From Tenacibaculum mesophilum (lineage in GTDB: Bacteria; Bacteroidota; Bacteroidia; Flavobacteriales; Flavobacteriaceae), in NCBI RefSeq assembly GCF_003867075.1, contig NZ_CP032544.1, positions 1,978,001 to 2,042,000 on the forward strand: a DNA stretch of 64,000 nucleotides, given 5' to 3'. Positions 26,822 through 38,100 of the stretch are shown piece after piece. Position numbers and translations under genes: made by a program. How positions within the stretch are numbered: position 1 is the first letter of the stretch; every line of letters starts with the position of its first letter. Under the pieces are notes generated by a model. The model was not told the DNA's origin and did not search any database. It saw nothing but the letters and a program-made list of their open reading frames with translations.

Positions 26822-29800
26822 TATGCGGTTTGTATTAAGTTTTCTTTTATAAACTTAGATATGTATTCGGCTTGAATTTCTACTGAACATTTTCTTAAAA
26901 ACTCTAATAAAGCTTCTTCTTTTTTTATTTGTCCTTCCGTAAACCCTGTGTTAATTTCAATTAACAAATCTAGGAGGTCTTGTTTGATTTCATCTGACTC
27001 TAAAACTGTTTGCTTTTGACAATGAAGAATATTAAAGAATAATCTTACCTGTGCTTTATAATATTTTACAAGTAACGCTCTATTATCAGCGTTCTGTAAA
27101 GAAAGCATCCACGTATTATTTAATAAATCTAAAAACAGTTCAGTTAATTGATTGTTGTTTTTTCCTGTTAAATAAGAATTGCTTTTATCGTCTATTATTT
27201 TTTTATATATATCATTTGTAGGAACTACTACAGTCATGTTAACCTTACTTCCAACAATTCCATCATTCATACTAAATTTATTCGATTTATAGTAATTGTC
27301 AATTGCTCCTTTTGTTATTTCCTCACAGGTTTTATCTTGTATTTTTTCTATTTCTATAACATCTGTTGTTGTATGCTCTCCGCACTTACTTGCTACCGTT
27401 AAAGAGACTTTTACTAAACCTCCATCAAAATTGCTCAGGTCTTCTGTTATTGTTGTTCTTTTTATTTGAGGTTCTCTTTCAACTCCATTAATTACCCAAA
27501 CATACTCGTCTCCCTTTTCTGAAGTATTTGTTAATGATACTATTCTAGTTTTTGAATCAAAACTATGTGTAAAACTTGCTTGTGGTGTTGCTGTAAGGTT
27601 AATTGTTTGTGTTACAAATGTTCCTACAATACCAATACTTACAGTTCCTGAATTAGTTAGTCCAGAATTAGCTGGTACAAACTCCCATAATTTTGTTTCT
27701 TCATTAAACTTTACATTTCCACCTGTGAGTTGTACTCCTTCAATTTTTGGTCTTACTGCAACAGGATAAGGCTCTTTATCACTTAAACAAAAAGTGGTTG
27801 GTATGTTTATTGTAAACTCTGGAAATGCAATAGTCTTTGTAAACTTTGCAGTTGAGAAACAGTCATTACCATCAGTAATTGTAAGTGTTACTGTATATGT
27901 ATTTTCTATTCCTTCTTTAACTAATAATTTAGGATTAAAAAGTTCAGCTCCCGACTCAATACCATTTACACTCCAATTGAATTTTAACCCTTCTGGTTTT
28001 ACTCCTTCTGGAAGGATAGCTTCGAAAGCTGCTTCATAAAATAATTGTCCATCTTTCCATATAAATCTCGATTCACTTCTTTCTGAAATACTTATTTGCT
28101 TAACTTCATGAATCGTGATTCTTGCATTGGTTGTTTGCCCATCTTCTAAAAACTCAATTATTTGACCATAATTTTCAAAAACTGCTACATCAACAACTAG
28201 TTCATTGTTTTCAATCGTTACTCCATTTATGGCTCCATCTGCAATGGTTATTGTTCCATTAACATTCGTAAATGGAATTCTTGCTGTTTTTTCTTTAGTA
28301 AAATCGATACAATATGATGGTTGAATAGCTAATTCAGATGGTGTTAGTGTATCAAATTTTATTGGATTTATAGGTATTTCTTTCGAACATGGTCCTAATG
28401 AAATTTTCAATCCTGGGTGTATCTCATTGTTTATATCATCAATTGGCAATCCATAATTTTGAAAAACTTTATTATTTATAGGTGTACGTTCCACTCTAGT
28501 ACCATCTCCCATAAAGTCCCAAGAGTACTTGATGTTATTAAAGAAATTAGCATTTACAAAATCAGTGTCTTTCCAATGTAACACATAGGTTACTCTTGCT
28601 TTCGATTTATTCTCATTATATTCAATAGGTTGTTCTACTTCAACTAATAACTCTAATGCTGGATATACAATAAGTTCACAATCTGTAGGCTCATCATTAA
28701 CCATAAATTTAATTGGTTTACCTAATAAACTTTTATCTATTTTAGTTACATCAATTTTCCATCTTTTATCTTCTTCATCTAAATAAACTCCTGACTCCAC
28801 ACCTTCAAACACATTTGCTTTTACTTCTCCATCTAATGGTCTTACAGTAAATAATAAAGAGTCAATTTCTATATCTTTTTTCAAACAAATAGTACTTACT
28901 GGCAAGCTTAAAAATGGTGGCTCTTTAGGAATTATGAAATTCACTGGAGCACAATCTGAACAACACATATACGGTAGCGAAAAGTCTGCTACAACCGTGT
29001 TTTTTAACGTTTCGTTTTCACGAATTACTTCGTTTTCGTCGAAATACAATCGCTTGTTGGTTTCTAAAACAACAGGATTATATAACTGTAAAAAGTATTT
29101 GTTTTTAGGTACTAAATGGTCTTTAATAGTAATACGAATTCCTACAGAACCATCTTCGTTTATAACTGTTTCTTCAGCTTTTAGAGTTTTAGACATTCCT
29201 GTTTGAATCCAAATCCCATTTAAAAAAGCTGAAAAATTACTAACTGTTTCTGCTAATGTTTCACCTACAAGCACTATATTGTTACTAATATATCTTGCAT
29301 GTGCTGTTTTGAAATAATTCGCATCTACAAATGAAAACTCTATAGTTGAACTTTTATCCCATAGCTTTATTATTCCTCCATTTTTATAACTAATCTCATC
29401 TTTACTGATAGCTAGATCTTTCGAGTTTATAAACTTATTTGTAATGTCTGATTCTTTATCTGAAGTTATTGGTTGATTTTTAAATACGATGTTTAGCACT
29501 ACATCATCAAACGTGTTTTTATCTACTGCATTTTCGGTAACGTATACCATTACAAAAGTTCCTCCTGGAATAACTCCTGCTTTATGTTCAAGACCTGGAT
29601 GTTGTTTTACAAATTCTGAAAGTTGTATTCTTTCTAGAATCTTTTTCTTTCTTTTTTCTATTTCTAAAAGTAGTGTTTCTAACTTTTTTCCTGAACAACA
29701 AACAATAGATAATTGGTTAATTAATAAACCTAAAATTTGTTTGGTTGAAACTTCCAATGAGGTACTGTTGTACTTTGCTTGTAGGTTTTTTACTTTCTTA

Positions 29801-31932
29801 CAAAGCTCTGCTATTGTCAGTTTATAACTTGTTAGCACAAGACTATCTATATCTCTTATATTTAATGGTATTTTTGTGTCTAAAATATACGTATGAACTA
29901 AGGTTTCTGTAAGGTCTGTTAATATAAAATCACTAAGCGTTGGTTCTTCTTTCCAAACTTCTTTTTCTTTTATAGCCTCGGTTTCTTTATTCAATTCAAC
30001 AATAATATCACTTGCGGATCCTTCTTTATTTTTACCTATTACACGATCTATTAAATAGCCTATTGAGTCTTCATCTTTCGTCAAGTTTTCTTTTACAATA
30101 TTTTCTTTATTAATCAGATAGTCTTGGTATTTATTTAAAACAGTTTTATTGTATTTATATATTGTTTCTCGTTTTTTAGTTTCTTCCTTAGAAAGAAACT
30201 TCATTTTATTTATTACTTCTTTGTCCATAAAAGCAGTGTCCGCTGCTACTTCTTCAGTTGCACTTATTCTTTTATCTTTTGATGGAATTAACCTATCCAC
30301 TACTATGTTAACCTTTGGATTGGTTAATTTAAACGCTGAAAATGTTTTACTTACTTCTGATAAAATGCAATTTTGTTCTGCTCTCCATGCGTTTAACAAC
30401 ATTTTTAAATCTTCAAACTCACATTCATAATTATTAATGTTGATGTTTTGTTTCGTAGTATTGATGGAAAGTGTTTTCACATCAAAATTTAATCCGTATT
30501 TTTTTTTATCGTCCAAAATTTTCGCTAGTGCTTCGCGATACATTTTTCCTTGATGCCCTTCAATTCTATAAAAATCATTGTTATCAATGTTGTATGATAA
30601 TGGGTTTTGAATTGCTTCTGATTTTTTAAGATTCTCTTTTTGATAGCTTAAATTTTGGTTGTCTCTATAATTTTTTGTTTTGTTAAAATCCCAATTCTTT
30701 AAAAACTGTGAAGAAACGTTGTAATAAAAAGGAATTGCTTTGTCGCTTAAAGGAGTATATGCTTTTGATGGGGTTATTACCACATCTTCTGATTTTGTTT
30801 TTCCTATATAATTACTCGAAATAGCAATTGCTCTATTAATTAACAACTGTATTTTTTGAAGGTTTTCATTTTCATGACCTACAATAGTTGATTTATAAAA
30901 TCGGTGACGTAATTCTGGATATGCTGTTTCTTTTTCCAACTTTCCTAACATTACATGCTTTGGAAAAGCTCCTATATTTGGACAACAGTTTACATTAATA
31001 TGAAGTAAAAGTTCTTTAATTTCATTATACGTATCTACCAAATCTTTGATAACATCGTACCTGTATTGAAAATCTAATGGAATAGCAAACGGACTATAAT
31101 TAAATAATGCTTTTATTTTAGTAGTTATTGATGATTTTTGAAATTTTGAGAATATCGTATCAAAACCATCAATTAAATCTACACTTATACTTTTGTCTTT
31201 AATTACACTATCAAACTGAGCTTTTAATTCTGAAAATGTTTTGGTGTTTTTCTCATTTAACACCACTCTTTTTGCTTTTACAACAGGTAACTCATCATTA
31301 ATTTTATACCAATTGTGTTTTAAAAAAATAGTGTCTTTTGATGCAATAGCTTCTAAGTCTTCAATACTTATAAGTAATACTCGTAGCTTATTAATCTGCT
31401 CGATACCTTGATTATCACATGTTAGTTTATTACATAATACGTCTTCGTTTGGATATTGTTCGAGATACAATAAAACAGCCATTTTTTGTATCTCTGGAAA
31501 CTCAATTAAAGGGGTATGCGACTCATTTTCTTCACTATGTAATTCCCATAAATTATATTGCTTTTTTTGAGTATTTCTAAAACGCTCGTATTTGCCATCG
31601 GTATCCTCAAATTTTTTGTAGAATGAAAACTTTTTTGATTTTATGTTTTCTTTTATTAAATCAAAAAACTGAATTAAATCTCCATCAGTAGTTACCGCTG
31701 CTCCTTGAGTAATTTCAATACTCGACACCGCTGTTTTATCTATAGTAAATTTTGGAGTTACCTCAAACCCACAGGCTATTCCAACACCACTTAAACCTAG
31801 TCTCGACAAACGGTTTTGATCTTCAAAATAGTCGATAAATGTATTGAGTTGTGTTTCTGTTAACACTTGATTAGCATTAAACTTACTATATTCAGTTGTA
31901 ATTTCTCTTAGTTTCAGATTAGTCGTTTCCAT
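26821..31932 (-). CDS. Giant PKD-domain protein in the eCIS fibre position (Pvc13 slot)
   Basis: This 1703-aa protein lies exactly where Afp13/Pvc13 tail fibre genes lie, between the Pvc12-like and tape-measure genes. The N-terminus (LTETQLNTFIDYFEDQNRL, then GVGIACGFEV) looks like a conserved docking region. About 150-750 is helical and rich in charged residues. From about 960 it is beta-rich with at least three PKD/Ig-like units: near 1090-1165 (YSWDFMGDGT), 1290-1370 (FNWSVNGI...VTLTITDGNDCF) and 1450-1530 (YVWVINGVE...VSLTVASKCG). It has no signal peptide. It is probably a surface appendage that binds target cells; this is inferred from position and PKD domains, not from fibre homology. 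Confidence 0.7.
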   Translation of the reverse strand: METTNLKLREITTEYSKFNANQVLTETQLNTFIDYFEDQNRLSRLGLSGVGIACGFEVTPKFTIDKTAVSSIEITQGAAVTTDGDLIQFFDLIKENIKSKKFSFYKKFEDTDGKYERFRNTQKKQYNLWELHSEENESHTPLIEFPEIQKMAVLLYLEQYPNEDVLCNKLTCDNQGIEQINKLRVLLISIEDLEAIASKDTIFLKHNWYKINDELPVVKAKRVVLNEKNTKTFSELKAQFDSVIKDKSISVDLIDGFDTIFSKFQKSSITTKIKALFNYSPFAIPLDFQYRYDVIKDLVDTYNEIKELLLHINVNCCPNIGAFPKHVMLGKLEKETAYPELRHRFYKSTIVGHENENLQKIQLLINRAIAISSNYIGKTKSEDVVITPSKAYTPLSDKAIPFYYNVSSQFLKNWDFNKTKNYRDNQNLSYQKENLKKSEAIQNPLSYNIDNNDFYRIEGHQGKMYREALAKILDDKKKYGLNFDVKTLSINTTKQNININNYECEFEDLKMLLNAWRAEQNCILSEVSKTFSAFKLTNPKVNIVVDRLIPSKDKRISATEEVAADTAFMDKEVINKMKFLSKEETKKRETIYKYNKTVLNKYQDYLINKENIVKENLTKDEDSIGYLIDRVIGKNKEGSASDIIVELNKETEAIKEKEVWKEEPTLSDFILTDLTETLVHTYILDTKIPLNIRDIDSLVLTSYKLTIAELCKKVKNLQAKYNSTSLEVSTKQILGLLINQLSIVCCSGKKLETLLLEIEKRKKKILERIQLSEFVKQHPGLEHKAGVIPGGTFVMVYVTENAVDKNTFDDVVLNIVFKNQPITSDKESDITNKFINSKDLAISKDEISYKNGGIIKLWDKSSTIEFSFVDANYFKTAHARYISNNIVLVGETLAETVSNFSAFLNGIWIQTGMSKTLKAEETVINEDGSVGIRITIKDHLVPKNKYFLQLYNPVVLETNKRLYFDENEVIRENETLKNTVVADFSLPYMCCSDCAPVNFIIPKEPPFLSLPVSTICLKKDIEIDSLLFTVRPLDGEVKANVFEGVESGVYLDEEDKRWKIDVTKIDKSLLGKPIKFMVNDEPTDCELIVYPALELLVEVEQPIEYNENKSKARVTYVLHWKDTDFVNANFFNNIKYSWDFMGDGTRVERTPINNKVFQNYGLPIDDINNEIHPGLKISLGPCSKEIPINPIKFDTLTPSELAIQPSYCIDFTKEKTARIPFTNVNGTITIADGAINGVTIENNELVVDVAVFENYGQIIEFLEDGQTTNARITIHEVKQISISERSESRFIWKDGQLFYEAAFEAILPEGVKPEGLKFNWSVNGIESGAELFNPKLLVKEGIENTYTVTLTITDGNDCFSTAKFTKTIAFPEFTINIPTTFCLSDKEPYPVAVRPKIEGVQLTGGNVKFNEETKLWEFVPANSGLTNSGTVSIGIVGTFVTQTINLTATPQASFTHSFDSKTRIVSLTNTSEKGDEYVWVINGVEREPQIKRTTITEDLSNFDGGLVKVSLTVASKCGEHTTTDVIEIEKIQDKTCEEITKGAIDNYYKSNKFSMNDGIVGSKVNMTVVVPTNDIYKKIIDDKSNSYLTGKNNNQLTELFLDLLNNTWMLSLQNADNRALLVKYYKAQVRLFFNILHCQKQTVLESDEIKQDLLDLLIEINTGFTEGQIKKEEALLEFLRKCSVEIQAEYISKFIKENLIQTA

Positions 31933-31977
31933 ACGTATTATGTTTTGGCTGTGTTAATAAATAAACACGTACTATTT

Positions 31978-34900
31978 TTATGAGTTTTCTTCGTTATTAT
32001 TTTCTTTTTCTGATTGTATGTTTCCTATACTAGATTGGTTTAGTATAATTCTTCCTTCTAATGCTTCGTCTTCTGCATTACAATCGGTTAATCTCCCTGA
32101 TGGATAGATAGTATTTAATTGCTGTATAGCTTGTATTAAATCTAACAGCTCGTTATTTTCTACAGGTTGTTTTTGTTCTAAGTTTGTTTTTGTATACAAG
32201 TATGTTTTGTATGCGTTTTCGAACTGTAACAAATCGTTTTCTTCATCTGCAACAGTTCCTTTTCTCTCTCCTACCCAACAAATTCTCGGTAAAATGTGAG
32301 ATGGAAGTTCTTGCCTGATAACATCTTCCATATAGCGTCTAAAATCTGGGTTTGAAAAACGATATGTATATCCTGGTAAAACAATACTGACTCTATAAGA
32401 ATAAGGATCAATCGTTCCACAATCTTCACAATCTTTTGCACAAATAGGTAGGAAGTTTTCTATTTTGTTACTCGTGTTTTTTGGTCGTAAAATCATCTGT
32501 TCTTCATTATAAATCCCTTTTTCTAAAAAATCTTTTTTTAGTAGGCAGAGAAGTTTCTTTAAAGCATTCTTTAATGCGTTCCTATTTTCATATTCACTTG
32601 ACTTTGCAAGACTCGATTCACTGTTATCTTCATGCTTTTCACGGTTAACTATATTAAACCAATATTTTACAGAATTTGGTTGTTTTGATAATGTAGCATT
32701 ATGGATTCTTATGTACCCAACTCTCTTTTTATCTACAATATCTTTTTTAAATGCTCTCTCTAAATCAATTTCTTTTATTTGTAAAACTTGCTGTGTAATT
32801 AAATAGAAACCTTCTACTGCAATTTTTTCACTTGCATAGTTTTCTTGGGCTGATAACAAGATGTTTCCATCATTATCTCGTAATTTCCATCGATAGGTAT
32901 TGCTTCCTTCTATTTCTTCGTATATTTCAACATAAGACTCTGTAACATCTGGGCGCAATAGCATATGCTCTACTAAAAACATTCCTTCTTCTGTGAAATC
33001 TTTTTTTAGAAAAGAAATTATCTCTAACAATGCTTCTTTTAAATCATTGATGTTAGTATAGTATTTGTATTGCTTTGCAATGATGTAATCAGAACTACTC
33101 TTTGGCTTTTCTGGATTGATAACATCAAAAGAATACTTTACTGGAATAGAAGGTTTTGATGGTGTAGATTTATGAATTCTTATGAATCCAATTTGCATAT
33201 TATTTGTAATACCCTCTTCAAAAGCTTCCTTTATATCTTTTTCCTTGGTTTGCACAATTTGTAATACTGCAAAATATAATTCTTCAATAGCTAAAACTTT
33301 TTTAGCATAGTTTTCAGTTGCTGATAGTAATATGTTTCCATTAGTATCTTTTAATCTCCATCTATATGTGTTACTACCCTCTGATACTTCATAAATATCT
33401 ACACTGGTTTCCGTTAAATATCTTCTTCTCTCATTGGAAACCCCCATTAAACGTGCTATTCGTTTTTGAAATCCAGATACGTTATTTGTATACCATAATT
33501 TATCTTGGTTTTGTTTGTAATAGTTAAAAGCAAGCCCTTTTTCACTACTAATCACTTTATAATCTTTTAAAAAGGCTTCTTTGTTTAATAGTACAATTTC
33601 ATCAGTTGCTGTTCCATACAACGCTTTCATAATAAATGTGTATTCTCCAAATCGTTCTGCAAAACGCGCTAACAAATGATCTAAAATAGAATTTCTGCGT
33701 TCCACATTGTTATCAAACTGATTGAATAAAAGCTTTGTTAATTCATCATCATTTGATTGTGGATATTCACTTATAAGCTCATCAAAATCTTTAATGTCTT
33801 TTATCGCTTGTGTAAAAAATGTTCGCGTTTCTTGTCCGCTAATAGACAATAATGTTTTTACTTCTGATAAGTGTTTGAAATAGGTTGCTAAGATTTGATC
33901 GAAAAATGTTAGATAGGCTTTTAATTGTTTTGCTTTTGCTTTCCTTTCATTCGTAACATGTACGGCTAATCCTTCTTGACCGATTCCATAAGTATCCGGG
34001 AAATCATTTTGAATAGTAGTGTACTCGTTAGCTCCTATTGAACTTCCTTTTGGCAACGATAAAACCTTGTCTTCATCTGCTATTTGTTGCGATTCTATTT
34101 CATCTTCTTTTAATTGTTTTAAATACTCATCTACTCTATCATAGTTTAAGTTGAGAGGAAGGAATCCTTTGCTAAAATTAAACGTACTCTTTTCACATAA
34201 CACAGGTTTTTTATCAGGGTCAATACAAACTACCCATTTATTTTCTTGGACTATATTTTCATCACAAAAACCTACAGAGATGTCTTTAATTAATTTTACC
34301 CCTTCAATGTTCATGATAATTTTCATCACATCTGAAAGGCGCACTTCTTTTCTCAATTCTGCTTTTTTCAGTTCTTTTACATCTATAAATCCATTCTTTA
34401 AAATAGGTCCATCAAAAACCTCATCAGTTGCATACCCTTTATCTAGCATTTGCTGAATTGAATAGAACTTTAAAGATGGAGATAGGTAGTTTTCTATTTG
34501 GAATAAAATATTAGCATATACCCACTCTTCATCTGCTTCAGGAATTACATCAACATTAGCACAAATAGCAATCGGTTGCGTGTCTACTTCTTTTATTTCT
34601 ATTAAATCTTCACATAAATTTCTATTCTCATGATAAGCTGTTTTGATATTCGGAAAAACCTGCTCTTTTGTATAACCTTCTTCTAAATCAACTAATAGAG
34701 AATACAATCCTTTTAGCTTAAAATCTTTTTGAAATTCTGGTAGAATGTCTTCAAACTTTTTATAGCTTAATTTGTTATTCTTGCAATCAACAAACACTTG
34801 TTTGTCATAAATTCGTAGCCAACAATTTTTTACTCCTTCTAAATCAATAAACAATTTTCTATAGTCTAATTCATTGACTGGTTTGGTTGGGAAAATTTCT

Positions 34901-35178
34901 GAAGCTTTGTAAAATTGTGCTTGTAGCGATAAATTCGAATCTTTGGATGCTAATAAGTTTTCCAATGGTGTATCAATACGCATTCCTAAATCCGTAATGG
35001 CATAACACAACATTTCCAAAATAGTAACTCCTGGATCATGTGAATTGAAGTCAGTCCATAACTTACCTCCTAATTTTTCCAAATAAGAGATTCCCTCTTT
35101 TCTTAAAAAAGAAAAATCTAAGTCATCTTTGGTAGATATATTCTTTGGTATATTGATATGTTCATTTATAGCTGACAT
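31978..35178 (-). CDS. eCIS baseplate wedge protein (Afp12/Pvc12-like) with duplicated insert
   Basis: In this 1066-aa protein, the N-terminal KLWTDFNSHDPGVTILEMLCYAITDLGMR and the C-terminal DPYSYRVSIVLPGY...YRFSNPDFRRYMEDVIRQELPSHILPRICWVG halves match Pvc12-like baseplate proteins. Between them, residues 593-745 and 746-900 are two clearly related copies, each starting GSNTYRWxLxDxxGNILLSAxENYA and ending LKKDFxExG...LRP. The repeat start resembles the YegP/DUF1508 strand pattern. It overlaps the baseplate J gene by 13 bp. The baseplate role is secure; the function of the repeats is unknown. Confidence 0.85.
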   Translation of the reverse strand: MSAINEHINIPKNISTKDDLDFSFLRKEGISYLEKLGGKLWTDFNSHDPGVTILEMLCYAITDLGMRIDTPLENLLASKDSNLSLQAQFYKASEIFPTKPVNELDYRKLFIDLEGVKNCWLRIYDKQVFVDCKNNKLSYKKFEDILPEFQKDFKLKGLYSLLVDLEEGYTKEQVFPNIKTAYHENRNLCEDLIEIKEVDTQPIAICANVDVIPEADEEWVYANILFQIENYLSPSLKFYSIQQMLDKGYATDEVFDGPILKNGFIDVKELKKAELRKEVRLSDVMKIIMNIEGVKLIKDISVGFCDENIVQENKWVVCIDPDKKPVLCEKSTFNFSKGFLPLNLNYDRVDEYLKQLKEDEIESQQIADEDKVLSLPKGSSIGANEYTTIQNDFPDTYGIGQEGLAVHVTNERKAKAKQLKAYLTFFDQILATYFKHLSEVKTLLSISGQETRTFFTQAIKDIKDFDELISEYPQSNDDELTKLLFNQFDNNVERRNSILDHLLARFAERFGEYTFIMKALYGTATDEIVLLNKEAFLKDYKVISSEKGLAFNYYKQNQDKLWYTNNVSGFQKRIARLMGVSNERRRYLTETSVDIYEVSEGSNTYRWRLKDTNGNILLSATENYAKKVLAIEELYFAVLQIVQTKEKDIKEAFEEGITNNMQIGFIRIHKSTPSKPSIPVKYSFDVINPEKPKSSSDYIIAKQYKYYTNINDLKEALLEIISFLKKDFTEEGMFLVEHMLLRPDVTESYVEIYEEIEGSNTYRWKLRDNDGNILLSAQENYASEKIAVEGFYLITQQVLQIKEIDLERAFKKDIVDKKRVGYIRIHNATLSKQPNSVKYWFNIVNREKHEDNSESSLAKSSEYENRNALKNALKKLLCLLKKDFLEKGIYNEEQMILRPKNTSNKIENFLPICAKDCEDCGTIDPYSYRVSIVLPGYTYRFSNPDFRRYMEDVIRQELPSHILPRICWVGERKGTVADEENDLLQFENAYKTYLYTKTNLEQKQPVENNELLDLIQAIQQLNTIYPSGRLTDCNAEDEALEGRIILNQSSIGNIQSEKENNNEENS

Positions 35179-38100
35179 GTTTGTTCTATGATTTTTTTAG
35201 TTCCTTTACAGGTAGTTAATACAGTACTTACATTATGTGTTTTAGCAGATACTAATATTGATTTTGGATTACTTGGTTCTATTTTGTACACCTTGGCATC
35301 ACCATTCATGGTTACATTCTGTAAATAATCTACATAAGTCAGTTTTTCTAAGTAGTCAATCAATATGCTTTTGTGCAGCATAATCCCGAAGGTTACTTCT
35401 TTGGTCTCGTCAAACGCCCAAGGTGATAGGAATTTTGTGATGTCAGTTTTTAGCTGCTCTGTGTAATAGTTTTCATCATATCCTTCATAAAAACTAACTT
35501 CTAAACCAATCGTTATTTCTTCATAATTAGGATTGATAACTTCAGCATTTACATGCAAGGTGTTTAATGAATTGATATAATTCGTAACACTATTTAAAGT
35601 AGCTTTGCTAACTCTTGGTTGATAAATATCAAATACATTTTTATTTACGGTATCTGGCACCACAATTAAAGTAACATGCCCTGCTGCTGTAAAACTTGTT
35701 TCTGAAGTATGATTTAAACACTTCACTTTATAAATTTCAGGGAACTCCTGAAGAATTAAGTGTTCATAATCCCATAAAGTTATAGCTCTGTTTTTGTGAC
35801 GTAAACGCTCGCTTATTCTTCTATAAAAATTAGCATCAGATTCTTCTGTGCTTCCTCCAAATGCATTGTAAGGCTGTGAAACTGATTTTATTTGCGGAAT
35901 GCGTGTCACCATTTTTTTGATGGTCTCACAAGGCAACCCGTTTTTTAAATGGCTTACCTCATTATCATTATTTTTGAAGGTAGCCAATACTGCTTGAGCG
36001 TGAATTCCAATTGCTTTACATACTGCATCATATGACTTATTCATCTGGGCTCTAATCCAAGTATAGCCTGATGGTAATAATGTATTATTTGAAGTAGCTT
36101 CTTTAGGTATTGAAAACGTAACAATTCCTGATTTTAAGAAGTTGTCTGTATTATTAGAAATGATATTATTCTCTAACGTTTTCCATTTATTATTACATAA
36201 TATCGACCAATTTATCTTTTCGTTTTCTCCAAAACTTTCTACTAGTGGGTTTTCACTTCCTACTAATACTTGGATTAACAGTGAAAGATTTTGCTGAGGC
36301 TCTACATTTTCTATTCCTAAAAATAAGTGACCTCCTACACAGTATTTTGGCACTAGTGTGGTTTGAATAACATCTTTATCAAAAAGATCTACAATTCCTT
36401 TTTCTTCTTGTAAATACTTTTTTTCTGCGTAATTTTCTTCATGTTGCCCAAAAGGATGTTCATGAAACAGTTGAATACGATTTCCTTCTAAATCCATTTT
36501 TTCCAGAAGCATCGTTTCTTCTGCTGAATAATTTACAGAAATTGATTCAACCAAAGGAGTGTAAGGTTCATTAGGAAAAATAATATCTTTATCATTTGCA
36601 CTTACTGCTAATGCATAAAGTTTAGAGTATAATTCGTGTAAAAAGGATTGCTCTAAACTAAGTTGTAAGGCTTCTGCTTTTCCTATTTCATAAGCATTTG
36701 CATTATTTTCTACTTCAAACTCTGCCGTATAGCTTACCTCATCAGTTTCTTCATCTATCTCTTTTATAAAGAGATTTTTTATTTCTCCTACAGTTTCATT
36801 GGCTTCTCCCGCAACGTGTAATAATCGTTTTTCTACTTTAAAATGCGTTTCATTATTCACCAATAAGGCTCTTTCATCTATATTTTTATTGAGTACATCA
36901 ATATATTTATTGATTGATGAATAGTTTGATGATGTTACATATGCTTGATACCATTCTTTAAAATCTTCTGGAGTATTTTTCCAACGTAGATTTACTTTAA
37001 AATCTTTCCATTTTTTTGAGAAGGCTTCTTTATAACTTACACTAAAATTAGATCCTTCAATAGGGCGTGTAGTAAAAGGGTGAAATGGTTTTTTAGTTCT
37101 TACCACTCCATTATCATTTTCAACAATTGCTGATTTTACTCCTTTAACATCTGTTTTTATAGTTACTTTTTCAAGTATATTACCTGCCAACAACCTATAA
37201 AAATCATATCCTTTCGTGTTAGAAACATCAAAAACAAAACGAACTAATGGATATAATGTATCGTATTTTTCAAGTAAAAACTCTTCATTATATGCTACCA
37301 ACGCTTCTGAATCAAGTCCTAATGTAAATGTAAAACTTACTTCATTGGTAATTTCCAAATTACCTTCGTTCACATGGTTAATTGCGATTAATGTTGGTGT
37401 TATCCATTTTTCATTTCCACTTCCAAAAAGCTGAATGGTTGGGATTAATTCACTTACCTCAAAAGATGATTCTTCAAAATTGTTTTTAAACTTAATAGTA
37501 ACCGTTACTGTTCTATCTCCTTCTTGTAACCACAACATTGGTGAAGCAATAGAAAACCCAAGTTCAGCATCTGGCAACTCAGTAGCATTCTTTTCACTTG
37601 CTGGATACCCAAAAGGGTACCAATATGGTTCGTCTTCTGGTAATTCCTCTTCAATCCCATCTTTCGTATTTGCTACCTCACTTACTTTTATCTTTTTTAA
37701 TTCTGCTGTGTTGTTGTTATAAATTGTTTTTATAACTCCTACTGATGCTTTATTAACAATTAACTCTTCTTCTGTTTCGTATACTAACGGATTCCCAAGA
37801 CTGTCTTTTTTCGCATCCAATAAAGTGCCTTCTTCTATTCGTTCATCCGTTATTTTTTTAGCTAGTTCAAAAATTACATGTGCTTGATCTGGAATTGGTT
37901 CTCTTTTTTGAACTTGAAGTATTTCTTTGTAATAAAAATCTAAGTGACGTTTGGTTAAATTGTTAAATCGTTCTTTTGAATGTTCTAATAACTTTAAAAA
38001 ACATACGAATAAAGTTAAATGCGGACTTAATTTTCCTTCTTGGGTATACCTCTCAAGAGTTGTCTGAATATTCTCTTTTAATTTATTGTACTCTCTTGTT

